64,000 nucleotides of DNA from the NCBI RefSeq assembly GCF_003651185.1, contig NZ_RCDC01000004.1:1102659-1166658 (forward strand). The letters run 5' to 3'. Origin of the DNA: Stenotrophomonas rhizophila (lineage in GTDB: Bacteria; Pseudomonadota; Gammaproteobacteria; Xanthomonadales; Xanthomonadaceae). The translations under genes were made by a program, and so were the position numbers. Numbering within the stretch: position 1 is the first letter of the stretch; the number at the start of each line of letters is the position of its first letter. The notes under the pieces were generated by a model. It searched no databases. It was not told the origin of the DNA and saw nothing but the letters and a program-made list of their open reading frames with translations. Shown here piece by piece: positions 8,868-18,284 of the stretch.

Positions 8868-10163
8868 TTACACCAGTGCGGCCCAGCGGGCGCGCAGTTC
8901 ATCCAGCCGCAGGTCGGCGGCCGCGCCGGGCGACACGCGCGCGGCCAGGCTGCCTTCGGGGGTCCGCCCCTGCCCGGCCGTATCCGCCGCCGCGGCGGCG
9001 GCCTTGTAGGCCTCGCGGAACGGCACACCGGCCACCGCCGCTTCCACGGCGACATCGGTGGCGTACATGCCCGAGTCGATCGCCGCACGCAGCTTGTCAT
9101 CGCGCCATTCCAGGTTGGCCAGCAGCGCTGGCAGCAGTTCCAGCGCGGCCAGACCGCGGCCGAAGCCATGGAAGATCGCGCCCTTGCTGCTCTGCAGATC
9201 GCGGTGATAGCCCGACGGCAGCGACAGCAACTGCTCGATCTCGGTGCGGGCCGCGGCCACGCTGGCGTGGGTGGCACGCATCAGTTCGATCACGTCCGGG
9301 TTGCGCTTGTTCGGCATGATCGAACTGCCGGTGGTGTACTGCGCGGGCAGCGCGACAAAGCCGAACTCGCCGCTGGTGAACAGCGACAGGTCCCATGCGA
9401 TGCGGCGCAGATCCAGGGTGGCGCCGCCAAGCGCTTCCAGTGCGGCCAGCTCGAACTTGCCGCGCGAGAGCTGCGCGTAGATCGGCGAGATCTGCATCCG
9501 CGCGAAGCCGAGTGCCTCGGTGGTGTGCGCGCGGTCCAGCGGCAGGTTCACGCCATAACCGGCGGCCGTGCCGAGCGGATTGGCATCGATCAGGGTGAAG
9601 GTGTCGTGCGCGCGGATCGCGTTGTCGATGAAGGCTTCGGCCCAGCCGGCCCACCACATGCCCGCCGAGGACACCACGGCGCGCTGGATGTGGGTATAGC
9701 CCGGCACCGGCAGGTCTTTTTCGGCCTCGGCGCGATCCAGCGCGACCTTGGCGATCTCGCGGCTCAGCTCGGCCACGCGCAGCAGCTTGTCCTTCAGCCA
9801 CAGCCGGGTCGCCACCAGGATCTGGTCGTTGCGGCTGCGCCCGGTGTGGATCTTGCGGCCGGCATCGCCGAGGCGCTCGGTCAGGCGCGCTTCGATCGCC
9901 GAGTGGCAATCCTCGAAGCGCTCATCCAGCACGAACGCGCCACTGCGGAAATCCTCGGCCAGCACGTCCAGCTCGCGCTGCAGGCCGATGCGCTCGTCGT
10001 GGGCGAGGATGCCGATGTTCTCCAGGCCCTGCGCATGCGCCTTGCTGGCCGCCACGTCGTACAGGAAGAACGCGCGGTCCAGGATCACATCATCGCCGGC
10101 CAGGAAGGTCTGGATCTTGGCGTCTACCGCCACGCCGGGCTTCTGCCACAGAAGGTCTGCCAT
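8868..10163 (-). CDS. argH: ArgH, argininosuccinate lyase
   Basis: Splits argininosuccinate into arginine and fumarate, the last step of the pathway. 431 residues, slightly shorter than E. coli ArgH (457). Visible motifs are HTGRSRNDQ, the PGYTHIQRA block and the family signature [12 protein letters not shown] with the catalytic serine loop. N terminus [18 protein letters not shown]. The ATG at 10161-10163 has only CGGAG as ribosome binding site. That site overlaps the GTAG head of a REP palindrome at 10174-10193, an odd placement for a core gene. Confidence 0.93.
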   Translation of the reverse strand: MADLLWQKPGVAVDAKIQTFLAGDDVILDRAFFLYDVAASKAHAQGLENIGILAHDERIGLQRELDVLAEDFRSGAFVLDERFEDCHSAIEARLTERLGDAGRKIHTGRSRNDQILVATRLWLKDKLLRVAELSREIAKVALDRAEAEKDLPVPGYTHIQRAVVSSAGMWWAGWAEAFIDNAIRAHDTFTLIDANPLGTAAGYGVNLPLDRAHTTEALGFARMQISPIYAQLSRGKFELAALEALGGATLDLRRIAWDLSLFTSGEFGFVALPAQYTTGSSIMPNKRNPDVIELMRATHASVAAARTEIEQLLSLPSGYHRDLQSSKGAIFHGFGRGLAALELLPALLANLEWRDDKLRAAIDSGMYATDVAVEAAVAGVPFREAYKAAAAAADTAGQGRTPEGSLAARVSPGAAADLRLDELRARWAALV

Positions 10164-10173
10164 GTCTTGCTCC

Positions 10174-10193
10174 GTAGGCGGATTCGCTCCGCC
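10174..10193. repeat. SMAG/REP-like palindrome in the argC-argH spacer
   Basis: GTAG-GCGGA-TTCGC-TCCGC: GTAG head plus a short stem-loop, 11 nt upstream of the argH start codon. Its position inside the operon means the folded form could affect argH translation or mRNA stability. Confidence 0.5.
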
Positions 10194-10238
10194 GGGTTGT
10201 CAGGGCGCGCGCAGGGGGCCGCGCTGCGCCGTGGGAAT

Positions 10239-11192
10239 TCAGTGCGGGATGGAAGCCAGTTCGTCCAGGCCCAGCGCCAGGTTGAGGTTCTGCATCGCCT
10301 GGGTGGCCGCGCCCTTGAGCAGGTTGTCCAGAGTCGCCACCACCACCACGCGCTTGCCGCCCGGGGCCACGTCGAAGCCGCCGATCTGCACGCCGTGCCG
10401 GCCCGCAATCTGGCTTACCCAGGGCGCTTCGTCGATCACGTCGATCAACGCTTCGTTGGCGTAGTACTTCTGATAGAGAGCGATCACGTCCTCGCGCGTG
10501 ACCACCGTGTTGAGCCACAGGTTCACGGTCATGGTGATGCCGCGGAAGTGCGGCGCCACATGCGGCATGAATTCGACCGGCACGCGCAGGTGCGCGGTCA
10601 CTTCACGCTCGTGCACATGGTTGGTCAGCGCATACGGCATCAGGTTGTCGCGCAGCAGTTCGGGATTGTTCTTGTCCGAGGGCGTGGTGCCCGCGCCGGA
10701 GTAGCCGGAAACACCAAAGCACTGCGGCGGGCCGGCCAGCTGCTGCAGCAGCGGGCTGATCGCCAGCTGCATCGCGGTGGCGTAGCAGCCCGGGTTGCTG
10801 ATGTGCTTCTGGCCCAGGTAGTCGCCCCGGGTCAGCTCCGGCAGGCCGTAATACCAGCTCGGCTCGAAGCGGTGATCGGCCGACAGATCGACGATCACCG
10901 TGTCCGGCCTGGCCGCATCCAGCGCGGTGACGAACGGCGCGGACAGGCCATTGGGCAGTGCCAGGATCACGGCGTCCATGCCCTTGGCGGCGACAGCATC
11001 CGCATCCAGGTTCTCGAACTGCAGTTCACCGTGCCAATCGCTGTGGTGGTCGCTCACGCGCTGGCCAGCCAGTTCGCGCGAGGACACGAAGCCCAGCTGC
11101 AGGCGCGGGTGGGCGGCGATCAGTTTGATCAGCTCGGCGCCGGTGTGGCCGCGGGCGCCGACGATGCCGACAGTGAAGATCTTGGTGCTCAT
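10239..11192 (-). CDS. argC: ArgC, N-acetyl-gamma-glutamyl-phosphate reductase
   Basis: Reduces N-acetylglutamyl phosphate to the semialdehyde. 317 residues. The N-terminal dinucleotide site is [16 protein letters not shown]; the catalytic cysteine is in [22 protein letters not shown] follows. The ATG at 11190-11192 overlaps the stop of the upstream GNAT gene (ATGA), so translation is probably coupled. A 75-nt gap holding a REP palindrome separates it from argH. Confidence 0.94.
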   Translation of the reverse strand: MSTKIFTVGIVGARGHTGAELIKLIAAHPRLQLGFVSSRELAGQRVSDHHSDWHGELQFENLDADAVAAKGMDAVILALPNGLSAPFVTALDAARPDTVIVDLSADHRFEPSWYYGLPELTRGDYLGQKHISNPGCYATAMQLAISPLLQQLAGPPQCFGVSGYSGAGTTPSDKNNPELLRDNLMPYALTNHVHEREVTAHLRVPVEFMPHVAPHFRGITMTVNLWLNTVVTREDVIALYQKYYANEALIDVIDEAPWVSQIAGRHGVQIGGFDVAPGGKRVVVVATLDNLLKGAATQAMQNLNLALGLDELASIPH

Positions 11193-11788
11193 GCGTGTGC
11201 GTCCAGGCGGTGCTGCAGGTGGCGTTTCACCCCCGGCCATTCCGCATCGATGATGGAGAAGATGACGGTATCGCGCGGGGTGCCATCCGGGTGGCGCTTG
11301 TGGTTGCGCAGCACGCCGTCCTGCTTGGCGCCCAACCGTGCGATCGCGGTGCGCGAGGTAAGGTTGAACCAGCTGGTCTCGAACACCACGCTCAGGCATT
11401 CCAGCCGCTCGAAGGCGTGGGTGAGCAGCATCAGCTTGGTCTCGGTGTTGATGCCGGTGCGCTGGGCGGCCTCGCCATACCAGGTGTAGCCGATGCTCAG
11501 GCGCGGCACCTCGGCGTCCAGATCGTAGTAGCGGGTGGTGCCGACCACTTCATCGGCCTCGTTGAGGACCGCGAACGGCAGCACCTTGCCCTCGGCCTGC
11601 GCCTGAAGCGCGGCCTGGACATAGGCGGTCATGGTCTTCGCACTCGGCACCTGGGTGTACCAGAGCTTGGACAAGGTGCCATCCCCCAGTGCACCGCGCA
11701 GGCCATCGATGTGCGCCATCTGCAGCGGCTCCAGCCGGGCGTGGGTGCCGGCCAGTGTGGGGACCTTGGTCCAATCGGCGAGATTCAT
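11189..11788 (-). CDS. GNAT-family N-acetyltransferase (RimJ/RimL type)
   Basis: 199-residue acetyltransferase embedded in the arginine cluster. Pattern of the RimJ/RimL group: ..[21 protein letters not shown].. at the N terminus, [11 protein letters not shown] in the core, then [31 protein letters not shown] for acetyl-CoA binding and [13 protein letters not shown]. The substrate is unknown. It lies 5 nt after argB and overlaps argC by 4 nt, so it is certainly part of the transcription unit. The N-acetylglutamate synthase activity of the pathway is expected from the fused domain of argB, which leaves this protein without an assigned role. Confidence 0.85.
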   Translation of the reverse strand: MNLADWTKVPTLAGTHARLEPLQMAHIDGLRGALGDGTLSKLWYTQVPSAKTMTAYVQAALQAQAEGKVLPFAVLNEADEVVGTTRYYDLDAEVPRLSIGYTWYGEAAQRTGINTETKLMLLTHAFERLECLSVVFETSWFNLTSRTAIARLGAKQDGVLRNHKRHPDGTPRDTVIFSIIDAEWPGVKRHLQHRLDAHA

Positions 11789-11793
11789 GAGGT

Positions 11794-13119
11794 TCAGCCC
11801 TCCAGGCTGGGGGTGCGTGCGGCGCAATGCTCGACGTACGCTTTGATGCGGTCGAAGCCATCGGCGCCGAACCAGAACACTTTCCAGTGGCCCTGCTTGT
11901 AGCAGCCATCGGATTGCGCGTAATAGAAGTGATTGATCGGGTTGCCGTTGCGCGAGCGCCAGAACAGCTGTGGGGTTTCGTCCAGCATGACATTCCAGAC
12001 CGCGCGGCCAAGGCCTTCGCCCTGCGCGTCATCGAGCACCGCGAACTTGTCCAGGTAGACGCCTTCGGGCTCGTCGGTAAGGATCACCGCGGTGCGGTAG
12101 TTCTCACTGACGTAGGCGCGCAGCAGCTTGGTTTTCTGGAAGTAGTCCGGCACCAGGGTACGGCCGAAGCTGGATTCGATCAGCTGCTTCAGGCGCGGCA
12201 GATCGAGCGCATCCCACGCGGTGGCGCGCAGCACCTTCTCGCCCTTGCGCACCAGCGTGCCCGAGCCCTTGTGGGTGAACAGCTCCTTGGCCAGGTCCGC
12301 CGGGCGGGTGATCGACACCGACGATTCCAGCGGCAGGCGATCGAGCAGGTCCTTGATCTGCTCGATCTTGACCCGCATGCCGCCATGGATCCACGGCTGC
12401 TGCATCAGCTGGTCGTACTCGGTGGACAGGTTGATCGAATCGATCACCTTGCCCTCTTCATCAAGCAGGCCGCCGGTGCCGGTCAGGAAGATGATCTTGT
12501 AGGGCTGCAGTTCCTGCACCAGCTCATTGGCGGCGAAATCGGCGTTGACGTTGAGGATCTGCCCGCAGCGGGTTTCGCCCAGGCTGGTGATCACCGGGAT
12601 CGAGCCGGCACGCAGGCTTGCTTCGATCGGGGCCAGGTTGACCTTCTTGACCTCACCGACCAGGCCGTAGGTGTCCTGATCCAGGTACTCGGCTTCGAAC
12701 ACGCCGCCGGTGATCGAGGTCGCGCGTGCGCCGTTCTGCTGCAGGGCTTCGACCAGCTGCAGATTGGAGGCCTGGAACACCCGGCGCACGATCGCCAGGC
12801 CTTCGGCCGAGGTCACGCGCAGGCCGTTGACGGTCTGCTTCTCGATGCCGGCCGCCGACAGTTCGGCATCCAGCTGCGGGCCGGCGCCATGCAGCACGAT
12901 CGGGGTCAGGCCGACTTCCTGCAGGAACGACAGCGAGGAGGTCAGCGCCTCCAGGTCATCGCGCAGCACCGCGCCGCCGACTTTGACCACGGCGAAGCGT
13001 TTGGCGTCCAGCTGCGAGAAACGCTTGAGGTACTGGCTGATTTCCTTCGCGCTGGCCATGCTCGAGAGCAGGCGCACGATGGTCTGACGGGTCTGGCGGT
13101 GGGGCTGGGAAGAAGGCAT
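11794..13119 (-). CDS. argB: Bifunctional N-acetylglutamate kinase/synthase (NAGS-K)
   Basis: Single protein carrying the first two steps of arginine synthesis. 441 residues. Residues 1 to about 290 are an amino-acid-kinase domain ([52 protein letters not shown]). Residues 300-441 are a GNAT domain ([43 protein letters not shown]). This fusion is the NAGS-K form known from Xanthomonas, resembling the mitochondrial enzyme, and it explains the absence of a separate argA or argJ here. The ATG at 13117-13119 gives MPSSQPHRQ, as I recall for Xanthomonas; its ribosome site is poor and an internal ATG 20 codons later is the alternative. Confidence 0.93.
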   Translation of the reverse strand: MPSSQPHRQTRQTIVRLLSSMASAKEISQYLKRFSQLDAKRFAVVKVGGAVLRDDLEALTSSLSFLQEVGLTPIVLHGAGPQLDAELSAAGIEKQTVNGLRVTSAEGLAIVRRVFQASNLQLVEALQQNGARATSITGGVFEAEYLDQDTYGLVGEVKKVNLAPIEASLRAGSIPVITSLGETRCGQILNVNADFAANELVQELQPYKIIFLTGTGGLLDEEGKVIDSINLSTEYDQLMQQPWIHGGMRVKIEQIKDLLDRLPLESSVSITRPADLAKELFTHKGSGTLVRKGEKVLRATAWDALDLPRLKQLIESSFGRTLVPDYFQKTKLLRAYVSENYRTAVILTDEPEGVYLDKFAVLDDAQGEGLGRAVWNVMLDETPQLFWRSRNGNPINHFYYAQSDGCYKQGHWKVFWFGADGFDRIKAYVEHCAARTPSLEG

Positions 13120-13192
13120 TTCGATATCGTCGCAGGCGGCCGGGGCCGCGATGGGAGTTCCGTCAGTGGGGGACCACGACGGCGTCATTCGA

Positions 13193-14281
13193 TCAGGCGC
13201 CGTGCGCAATGATGCGGTGCACGGACGCGGCGTAACGCTGCAGCTGCTCCAGTGTCACGAACTCATCGGCGGTGTGGGCCTGGGCGATGTCGCCCGGGCC
13301 GTACACCAGCGTGGTGTAACCCCCGGCCGAGAACAGCGAAGCCTCGGTCCAGAAATCCACCGCGTTGCCGATCGGGATATCCAGCGCATCGGCCACGTCA
13401 CGCGCGGCCAGCCGGCGGTTTTCTGCTTCGGCAATATCGCCGGCCGGGAAGCTGGGCCCACGGAAGGTCTCGGTGAACACCGCGGCCTCCGGTTCGGCGA
13501 AACCGGCAAAGGTGGCCAGCAGCGCATCGATATCCATCGACGGCAGCGGGCGGAAGCCGAAGCGCACCTCGGCGGCGGGTGCGATCATGTTGGCCTTGAT
13601 GCCGCCTTCCACGCGCCCGATGTTGAAGCGCAGGCCGGTGAGCCCGCCGAAGCGCGCATGCGACAACGACTCGACATGGTCCAACGCGCGGTTGCCCCAG
13701 CGCATCGCCTGATGCAGTGCGCTGGCGGCCGCATCCTGCTTGCCCGAGGCATGCCCGGCGCGGCCCTTGAACTGCATCAGCACCGAGCTGATGCCACGGT
13801 GCGCGAGTACCGCTTCGCTCATCGTCGGCTCGGCCACCAGCACCGCTTCATACGCAATGCCACGGGCGAGGAACGCGGCGATGCAACGCGGGTCGTTGGC
13901 CTCCTCGTCGCTGGAGAACAGAAACGCGGCGTCGCCATCACTGGCGTTCGCAGCCGCCACCAACGCCGCCGCGGCGCCCTTGATGTCGCACACGCCCAGT
14001 CCGATCACGCGGTCCTCGGCGCGCCGCATCACGTGCGGATCGGCCGTCCAATGCGGCGAATCCGGCACGGTATCCAGGTGCACGTTGAACAGGTACTTCG
14101 GGGTGCCACGCACCGCATACAGGCTGACTGCACCGTCGCCATGGTCGATCACCTCCACATTGAACCCGGGCAGGTTCGCACGCAGGTAATCGAAGATGCC
14201 GCCGGTGGTGATCGCACGCGGCGGATTGCGCGTGTCGAACGACACCAGGGCCTGCAGGTGGGTAAGGGTGTTTTCGAGCAT
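13193..14281 (-). CDS. argE: ArgE-type N-acetylcitrulline/acetylornithine deacetylase
   Basis: M20 zinc deacylase of 362 residues. Motifs: SFDTRNPP, metal site [18 protein letters not shown] with the catalytic and bridging glutamates, GRAGHAS of the lid domain, and a C-terminal AHTADEFV. Because the neighbouring carbamoyltransferase is the acetylornithine type, the physiological substrate is expected to be N-acetyl-L-citrulline, as shown in Xanthomonas. That is inferred from context, not readable from the motifs. It starts 5 nt after the small GNAT gene; 73 nt then separate it from argB. Confidence 0.9.
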   Translation of the reverse strand: MLENTLTHLQALVSFDTRNPPRAITTGGIFDYLRANLPGFNVEVIDHGDGAVSLYAVRGTPKYLFNVHLDTVPDSPHWTADPHVMRRAEDRVIGLGVCDIKGAAAALVAAANASDGDAAFLFSSDEEANDPRCIAAFLARGIAYEAVLVAEPTMSEAVLAHRGISSVLMQFKGRAGHASGKQDAAASALHQAMRWGNRALDHVESLSHARFGGLTGLRFNIGRVEGGIKANMIAPAAEVRFGFRPLPSMDIDALLATFAGFAEPEAAVFTETFRGPSFPAGDIAEAENRRLAARDVADALDIPIGNAVDFWTEASLFSAGGYTTLVYGPGDIAQAHTADEFVTLEQLQRYAASVHRIIAHGA

Positions 14282-14286
14282 GCGGG

Positions 14287-14736
14287 TCAGTCCTTCACTG
14301 CGGCAACGGCCGCATCCTGGTAGATCGTGGGTCGCGCAATTTCCATCAGCAGCTCCGGGCGCGCCGGAGCATCGAATCCGAAACGCGCGTACAGGCCATG
14401 CGCGTCGCGGGTGGCGAGCATGAAACGGCGCAGGCCCTGCAGCGCCGGCTGCGCCAGCAACGCCTCGATCAACGCCGTGCTGTAGCCGCGCCCCCGGTGG
14501 TCGGGCAGCACGAACACATCGGCCAGGTAGCCGAAGGTCGCACCGTCGGTGATCACCCGGGCAAAGGCCACCTGACTGCCATCGTCCAGATAGCCGCCGA
14601 TGCACAAGGAGCCGTCGATCGCCCGCTGCACCGTTTCCCGTGGAATCCCTTCGCTCCAATACGCTTGGGTCGACAGATACCGGTGAATCAGCGCGACATC
14701 GAGCCGCTGTTTATCGGTGCAGACGTGCAGGTTCAT
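14287..14736 (-). CDS. GNAT-family N-acetyltransferase
   Basis: 149 residues with a compact single GNAT domain. YLSTQAYWSEGIPRETVQRAI is typical of a widespread bacterial subfamily; the acetyl-CoA loop is VFVLPDHRGRGYSTALIEALL; the C-terminal part is ATRDAHGLYARFGF. Substrate unknown. It lies between argG and argE, 63 nt and 5 nt away, and is co-directional with the cluster. Two GNAT genes plus the GNAT domain of argB make three acetyltransferase modules in one operon. Confidence 0.85.
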   Translation of the reverse strand: MNLHVCTDKQRLDVALIHRYLSTQAYWSEGIPRETVQRAIDGSLCIGGYLDDGSQVAFARVITDGATFGYLADVFVLPDHRGRGYSTALIEALLAQPALQGLRRFMLATRDAHGLYARFGFDAPARPELLMEIARPTIYQDAAVAAVKD

Positions 14737-14799
14737 GGTCTCGGTCCAGTTCAACGCCCGGCGGGTGGCGCGCACCCGCCGGACACGTCGATCAATCGA

Positions 14800-15993
14800 T
14801 CAGCGATTCACCTGCGCATACAACGTCGAGCTCATGCCGAACAGCTTGATGAAGCCTTCGGCCTCTTCCACGCCCCAGTCGGCCGACTGTGCATAGGTGG
14901 CGCCCTTGGCGTTGAGCAGGTGCGGCGACTTCACGGCCACGGCATCCACACGGCCACCACGGGTCTCCAGCACCACTTCACCGTTGACCTTGGTCTGCGA
15001 GGACTTCAGGAAGGCCTCGATGTCGGTCTTGAGCGGGTCGTGGTAGAAGCCTTCGTACACCAGCTCCACCCACTTGCGTGCCACGTCCGGCTTGAAGCGG
15101 TTCTGCTGCTTGGTCAGCACCGCATCTTCCAGCGCACGGTGCGCGGCCAGCAGCGAGACCAGGCCCGGCGCTTCAAACACGATGCGGCCCTTCAGGCCGA
15201 TCACGGTGTCACCGGTGTAGACGCCACGGCCGACGCCGTACGGGGCGAACAGCTTGTTGAGCTTGGCCAGGATCTGCTCACCCGGCAGCGCCTTGCCATC
15301 CAGCTCGACCGCTTCGCCTTCGACGAACGTCAGGGTCACGGTGAGCGGCTCGACCGGCCATTCGCTGCGCGGGGCGCACCAGCCGCGGGCACCCTCGCCC
15401 GGGGCTTCCCAACGGTCGATCTCGCCGCCGGACATGGTCAGGCCGAGCAGGTTCTCGTTGATGGTGTAGGCCTGCTGCTTGGCACGCACGCCGAAGCCAC
15501 GCTCTTCCAGGTACTTCTGCTCATAGGCGCGGGTCTGGGTGTGTTCCTTCTGGATCTCACGGATCGGCGCGACGATCTGGTAATCGCCCAGTGCCTTCAC
15601 GGCCAGGTCGAAACGGACCTGGTCGTTGCCCATGCCGGTGCAGCCGTGGGCGATGATGTTGGTGCCCAGCTCGGCGGCGCGCTTGAGCGCGGCATCCACG
15701 ATCAGGTAGCGATCGGAGACCAGCAGCGGGTACTGGCCCTGGTAGCCTTCGCCGGCCCACACGAACGGCTTGACGAAACCACTCCAGATCGCCGGGCCAC
15801 CATCGACGGTGACGTGGCTGGTGACGCCCAGCTCGGCGGCACGCTGCTCGATGAAATCGCGCTCTTCGTCATCCACGCCGCCGGTATCGGCGAACACGGT
15901 GTGCACGTTGTAGCCGCGCTCCTGCAGGTAAGGCACGCAGAAGCTGGTGTCGAGTCCGCCGGAGAAGGCCAGGACGATGTCTTTGTTGCTCAT
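14800..15993 (-). CDS. argG: ArgG, argininosuccinate synthase
   Basis: Joins citrulline and aspartate with ATP. 397 residues. The N-terminal ATP site is AFSGGLDTS (9-17); further signatures are [18 protein letters not shown] (here [14 protein letters not shown]) and the citrulline/aspartate-binding region. The ATG at 15991-15993 gives [13 protein letters not shown]. It follows argF' by 92 nt, a gap that contains a GTAG-headed palindrome. Confidence 0.95.
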   Translation of the reverse strand: MSNKDIVLAFSGGLDTSFCVPYLQERGYNVHTVFADTGGVDDEERDFIEQRAAELGVTSHVTVDGGPAIWSGFVKPFVWAGEGYQGQYPLLVSDRYLIVDAALKRAAELGTNIIAHGCTGMGNDQVRFDLAVKALGDYQIVAPIREIQKEHTQTRAYEQKYLEERGFGVRAKQQAYTINENLLGLTMSGGEIDRWEAPGEGARGWCAPRSEWPVEPLTVTLTFVEGEAVELDGKALPGEQILAKLNKLFAPYGVGRGVYTGDTVIGLKGRIVFEAPGLVSLLAAHRALEDAVLTKQQNRFKPDVARKWVELVYEGFYHDPLKTDIEAFLKSSQTKVNGEVVLETRGGRVDAVAVKSPHLLNAKGATYAQSADWGVEEAEGFIKLFGMSSTLYAQVNR

Positions 15994-16042
15994 GGGGGTC
16001 AGGTCCAATAGGGGGATGCGGTAAGAATCTGGGTTGGTGCGG

Positions 16043-16065
16043 GTAGAGCCACGCCATGCGTGGCT
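16043..16065. repeat. SMAG/REP-like palindrome between argF' and argG
   Basis: GTAG followed by AGCCACG-CCATG-CGTGGCT, a 7-bp stem. It sits within the arginine operon about 50 nt upstream of the argG start codon. Confidence 0.6.
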
Positions 16066-16085
16066 GCACCATTGGAGGCGTTCGA

Positions 16086-17096
16086 TCAGCGGCTGATCAA
16101 TGCCGACATGATCGCCTTCTGCACATGCAGGCGGTTTTCGGCTTCGTCGATCGCGATGCACTGCGCCGAATCCATCACGCCGTCGGTCGCTTTCACGTTG
16201 CGACGCAGCGGCAGGCAGTGGCTGAAGACACCGTTGTTGGTGAGCGCCATCTTGGCTTCGTCGACGATGAAGTGCTTGTACTGATCGCGGATCGGCTTCT
16301 CCGGTTCCCAGTTGCCGAAGAACGGCAGCGCGCCCCAGCTCTTGGCGTACACCACGTCCGCGCCGGCGTAGGCACTGGCGATGTCATGGCTGACCTGCAG
16401 CGAACCGCCGCTCTCGGCGACGTTCTGCTCGGCCCAGCCCATGTAGCGCTCATCCAGGATGTAATCCGGGGTCGGGCACAGCAGGGTCACGTCCATGCCC
16501 ATGCGGGTGGCGATGGTCAGCGCCGAGTTGGCCACCGCGGTGTTGAGCGGCTTGGGGTGATAGGTCCAGGTCAGCACGTACTTCTTGCCGCGCAGGTCCT
16601 GGGTGCCGAAGTGTTCCTGCAGGGCCATCACGTGGGCCAGTTCCTGGCACGGGTGGGTGATGGTTTCCATGTTGATCACCGGCACCGGCGAGTACTTGGC
16701 GAAGCTCTTGAGCACTTCGTCCTCGCGGTCCTTGGTCCAGTCGATGAACTTCGGGAAGGCACGCACGCCGATCAGGTCCACATAGCGGCCCAGCACTTTG
16801 GCCACTTCGGCGATGTGCTCCTCGGTGTCCCCGTCCATCACCGAGCCCAGGTTGAACTCGATCGGCCAGGCGTCTTTGCCCGGCTGCAGCACGATCGCGT
16901 GGCCGCCCAGCTGGAACGCGCCCAGCTCGAAGCTGGTGCGGGTGCGCATGGAGGGATTGAAGAACACCAGGGCAATCGACTTGCCCTTGAGCTCGTCGCC
17001 CAGTTTGTTGCGCTTGAACAACGCGGCCTGGGTCAACAGGGCATCCAGGTCGGTGCGGCTCCAATCCTGGGTGTTCAGGAAGTGCTTCAGGGACAT
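16086..17096 (-). CDS. argF': ArgF', N-acetylornithine carbamoyltransferase
   Basis: Transfers the carbamoyl group to N-acetylornithine, the xanthomonad variant of the OTCase step. 336 residues. The carbamoyl-phosphate site is [15 protein letters not shown] (Ser49-Arg53 region); the second is HPCQE. By my count Glu92 lies in GDTEEHIAE; in the Xanthomonas enzyme Glu92 is the residue reported to favour acetyl- over succinylornithine. The ATG at 17094-17096 gives [12 protein letters not shown]. It is the first structural gene of the cluster, 168 nt downstream of the leader ORF and its terminator-like hairpin. Confidence 0.94.
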   Translation of the reverse strand: MSLKHFLNTQDWSRTDLDALLTQAALFKRNKLGDELKGKSIALVFFNPSMRTRTSFELGAFQLGGHAIVLQPGKDAWPIEFNLGSVMDGDTEEHIAEVAKVLGRYVDLIGVRAFPKFIDWTKDREDEVLKSFAKYSPVPVINMETITHPCQELAHVMALQEHFGTQDLRGKKYVLTWTYHPKPLNTAVANSALTIATRMGMDVTLLCPTPDYILDERYMGWAEQNVAESGGSLQVSHDIASAYAGADVVYAKSWGALPFFGNWEPEKPIRDQYKHFIVDEAKMALTNNGVFSHCLPLRRNVKATDGVMDSAQCIAIDEAENRLHVQKAIMSALISR

Positions 17097-17213
17097 CGAT
17101 CGATCCTTTGCGGCTGGTTTTCCACCGTTTCCGGCAGGGGTTGGGGGCGCCGGGGCGCGTTCAGGGCTCAACAAAACGTATACAGATGAAACTTTTCAGA
17201 TCGTAGAAACGAA

Positions 17214-17239
17214 AAAACCCAGCGCGGGGGCTGGGTTTT
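17214..17239 (-). terminator. Attenuator terminator in the arginine leader
   Basis: A 10-bp stem (AAAACCCAGC/GCTGGGTTTT, loop of 6) followed on the minus strand by TTTTTTCG, a textbook intrinsic terminator. It lies between the leader ORF stop and argF', on the coding strand of the operon. Its 5' arm can alternatively pair with GCTGGGT at the end of the leader ORF (17265-17273), which would be the antiterminator. Confidence 0.8.
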
Positions 17240-17264
17240 CCAAACAGGCAGCACGAAGCTCCGG

Positions 17265-17366
17265 TTACCCAGCGAAAATGTGGGGTTCCGGTCGGCGGGC
17301 ACGCGACGTCATGCCCGTAGCCATACGGGCGGCGCTGGTGTCGTGCTGGAAGTCGGTGAGTTTCAT
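17265..17366 (-). CDS. Candidate arginine leader peptide (33 aa)
   Basis: ATG at 17364-17366, TAA at 17265-17267, 33 sense codons starting MKLTDFQHD and containing SRARRPEP. Arginine codons are 14 (CGT), 22 (CGT), 24 (CGC) and 25 (CGA): three within four codons. The last codons, GCT GGG plus the stop, are the segment that can pair with the 5' arm of the terminator 26 nt downstream. A 7-bp hairpin (GCCCGTA-TGGC-TACGGGC, 17313-17330) lies inside the reading frame ahead of the Arg cluster and could act as a pausing structure. The Shine-Dalgarno sequence is weak (GGGCGG). Function is inferred from architecture and from position upstream of argF'. Confidence 0.6.
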   Translation of the reverse strand: MKLTDFQHDTSAARMATGMTSRARRPEPHIFAG

Positions 17367-17405
17367 GGCCGCCCATCTTTGCATGCACCCGGGGCGGGTG
17401 CAAGG

Positions 17406-17423
17406 CCTGAATGGAAATTCAGG
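17406..17423. promoter_or_regulatory. ARG-box-like palindrome (possible ArgR operator)
   Basis: CCTGAAT-GGAA-ATTCAGG: TGAAT-N4-ATTCA matches both half-sites of the E. coli ArgR box, extended to an 18-bp near-perfect palindrome. It lies 40 nt upstream of the leader ORF start codon. Only one box is seen, whereas ArgR operators usually come in pairs. A second inverted repeat, TGCACCCG-N3-CGGGTGCA, follows at 17384-17402. Confidence 0.55.
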
Positions 17424-17428
17424 TTGAA

Positions 17429-17450
17429 GGCGTCGCCCGTGAGGCGACGG
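17429..17450. terminator. Hairpin after the secreted hypothetical gene
   Basis: GCGTCGCC and GGCGACG form a short stem immediately downstream of the gene ending at 17457. No T-tract, so termination is uncertain. Confidence 0.35.
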
Positions 17451-17456
17451 GAGGTG

Positions 17457-18029
17457 TCACGGGTTGGCGCCACCGGCCTGCTCGTTGCCCACCCACGGGG
17501 TGATCGAAACGCGGATCTTGAGCCGGTTGCCCGGGTCTTCAGGCAGGCGGGAACGGTACTTGGTGCCCTTGTAGACGTAGTCCACGTCGTAGGCGATCGG
17601 GCGGCGGAACTCACGGCCGACCGGGATGATCTTGCAATCCCGGGTCAACAACGGCCCGGTGTTGGCCGGCGTGGCCTCGACCACCACCGTTTCTGAGTAG
17701 CCACTTTCGTCGGTGCTGCCGTCCTCCCGGCGGAAGATCGAGCGCACCGAATCCATGAAGCGGCCGAAGCGGCCCTTGTCTTCCTGCGGCTCCTCGCCGG
17801 TGACGTTGACCGGCGCGAGCGTGCGGGTGGAGACCGGCTCGCAGTGCTCTTCAGTGCGGGTGGCGCGCAGGGTCTGGAAGACCGGCTCGACGTTGAGCAC
17901 CTGGGCGTAGTCGAACTTGACGTTCTCCACGATCACCACCCGGTTGCGCACCTCACCCTCCTGGGCGCACGCCCCGAAGGCGGCACTTCCGAGCAGGCAG
18001 ACCAGCGTCAACAACGAAGCGGATTTCAT
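17457..18029 (-). CDS. Secreted conserved hypothetical protein
   Basis: 190 residues with a signal peptide (MKSASLLTLVCLLGSAAFGACAQ), so periplasmic or envelope-located. The mature part has a C-terminal block (REFRRPIAYDVDYVYKGTKYRSRLPEDPGNRLKIRVSITP) resembling the tail of glycine-zipper envelope proteins of the SlyB type. The glycine zipper itself is absent and is replaced by a charged segment (GRFGRFMDSVRSIFRRED). I cannot assign a function. The ATG at 18027-18029 is favoured because it starts the signal peptide; in-frame starts further upstream would bury it. It is divergent from cysS. Confidence 0.75.
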   Translation of the reverse strand: MKSASLLTLVCLLGSAAFGACAQEGEVRNRVVIVENVKFDYAQVLNVEPVFQTLRATRTEEHCEPVSTRTLAPVNVTGEEPQEDKGRFGRFMDSVRSIFRREDGSTDESGYSETVVVEATPANTGPLLTRDCKIIPVGREFRRPIAYDVDYVYKGTKYRSRLPEDPGNRLKIRVSITPWVGNEQAGGANP

Positions 18030-18250
18030 TGGCAACAAGGAAAAGGACAAGAGGGATAGTTTAGGCAGTGGCAAGCACAAGGGGCTGAACATTACCCTTC
18101 CGTGACGTTTCTGCCCATAGGCCGACCCCACCTGCGGGGCCGGAAGCCCGCCACGACGGGACGGAACCCCTGAAGCCTTCAGCCACACCGCCGGCGGCCG
18201 GGGTCGCCTGCCTGCCCTGCCCACATCCCCCCAAAGCCCCCGACACGTTC

Positions 18251-18256
18251 TAAAAT
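18251..18256 (+). promoter_or_regulatory. Possible -10 element for cysS
   Basis: TAAAAT in otherwise very GC-rich DNA, 29 nt upstream of the cysS start. No clear -35 partner. Confidence 0.3.
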
Positions 18257-18284
18257 CGACCGCTTACCCCCGCTCCCGACCCTC

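Noticed and set aside
9168..11489. 773-codon open frame on the plus strand across argH and argC
   Set aside because: Antisense shadow of well-conserved genes in GC-rich DNA; the translation is Gln/Arg/His/Gly-rich without domain motifs.
17214..17239. Reading the hairpin only as terminator of the upstream hypothetical gene
   Set aside because: It lies about 220 nt beyond that gene, after a separate hairpin at 17429-17450, and its arms compete with the end of an Arg-codon-bearing ORF. A plain terminator cannot be fully excluded.
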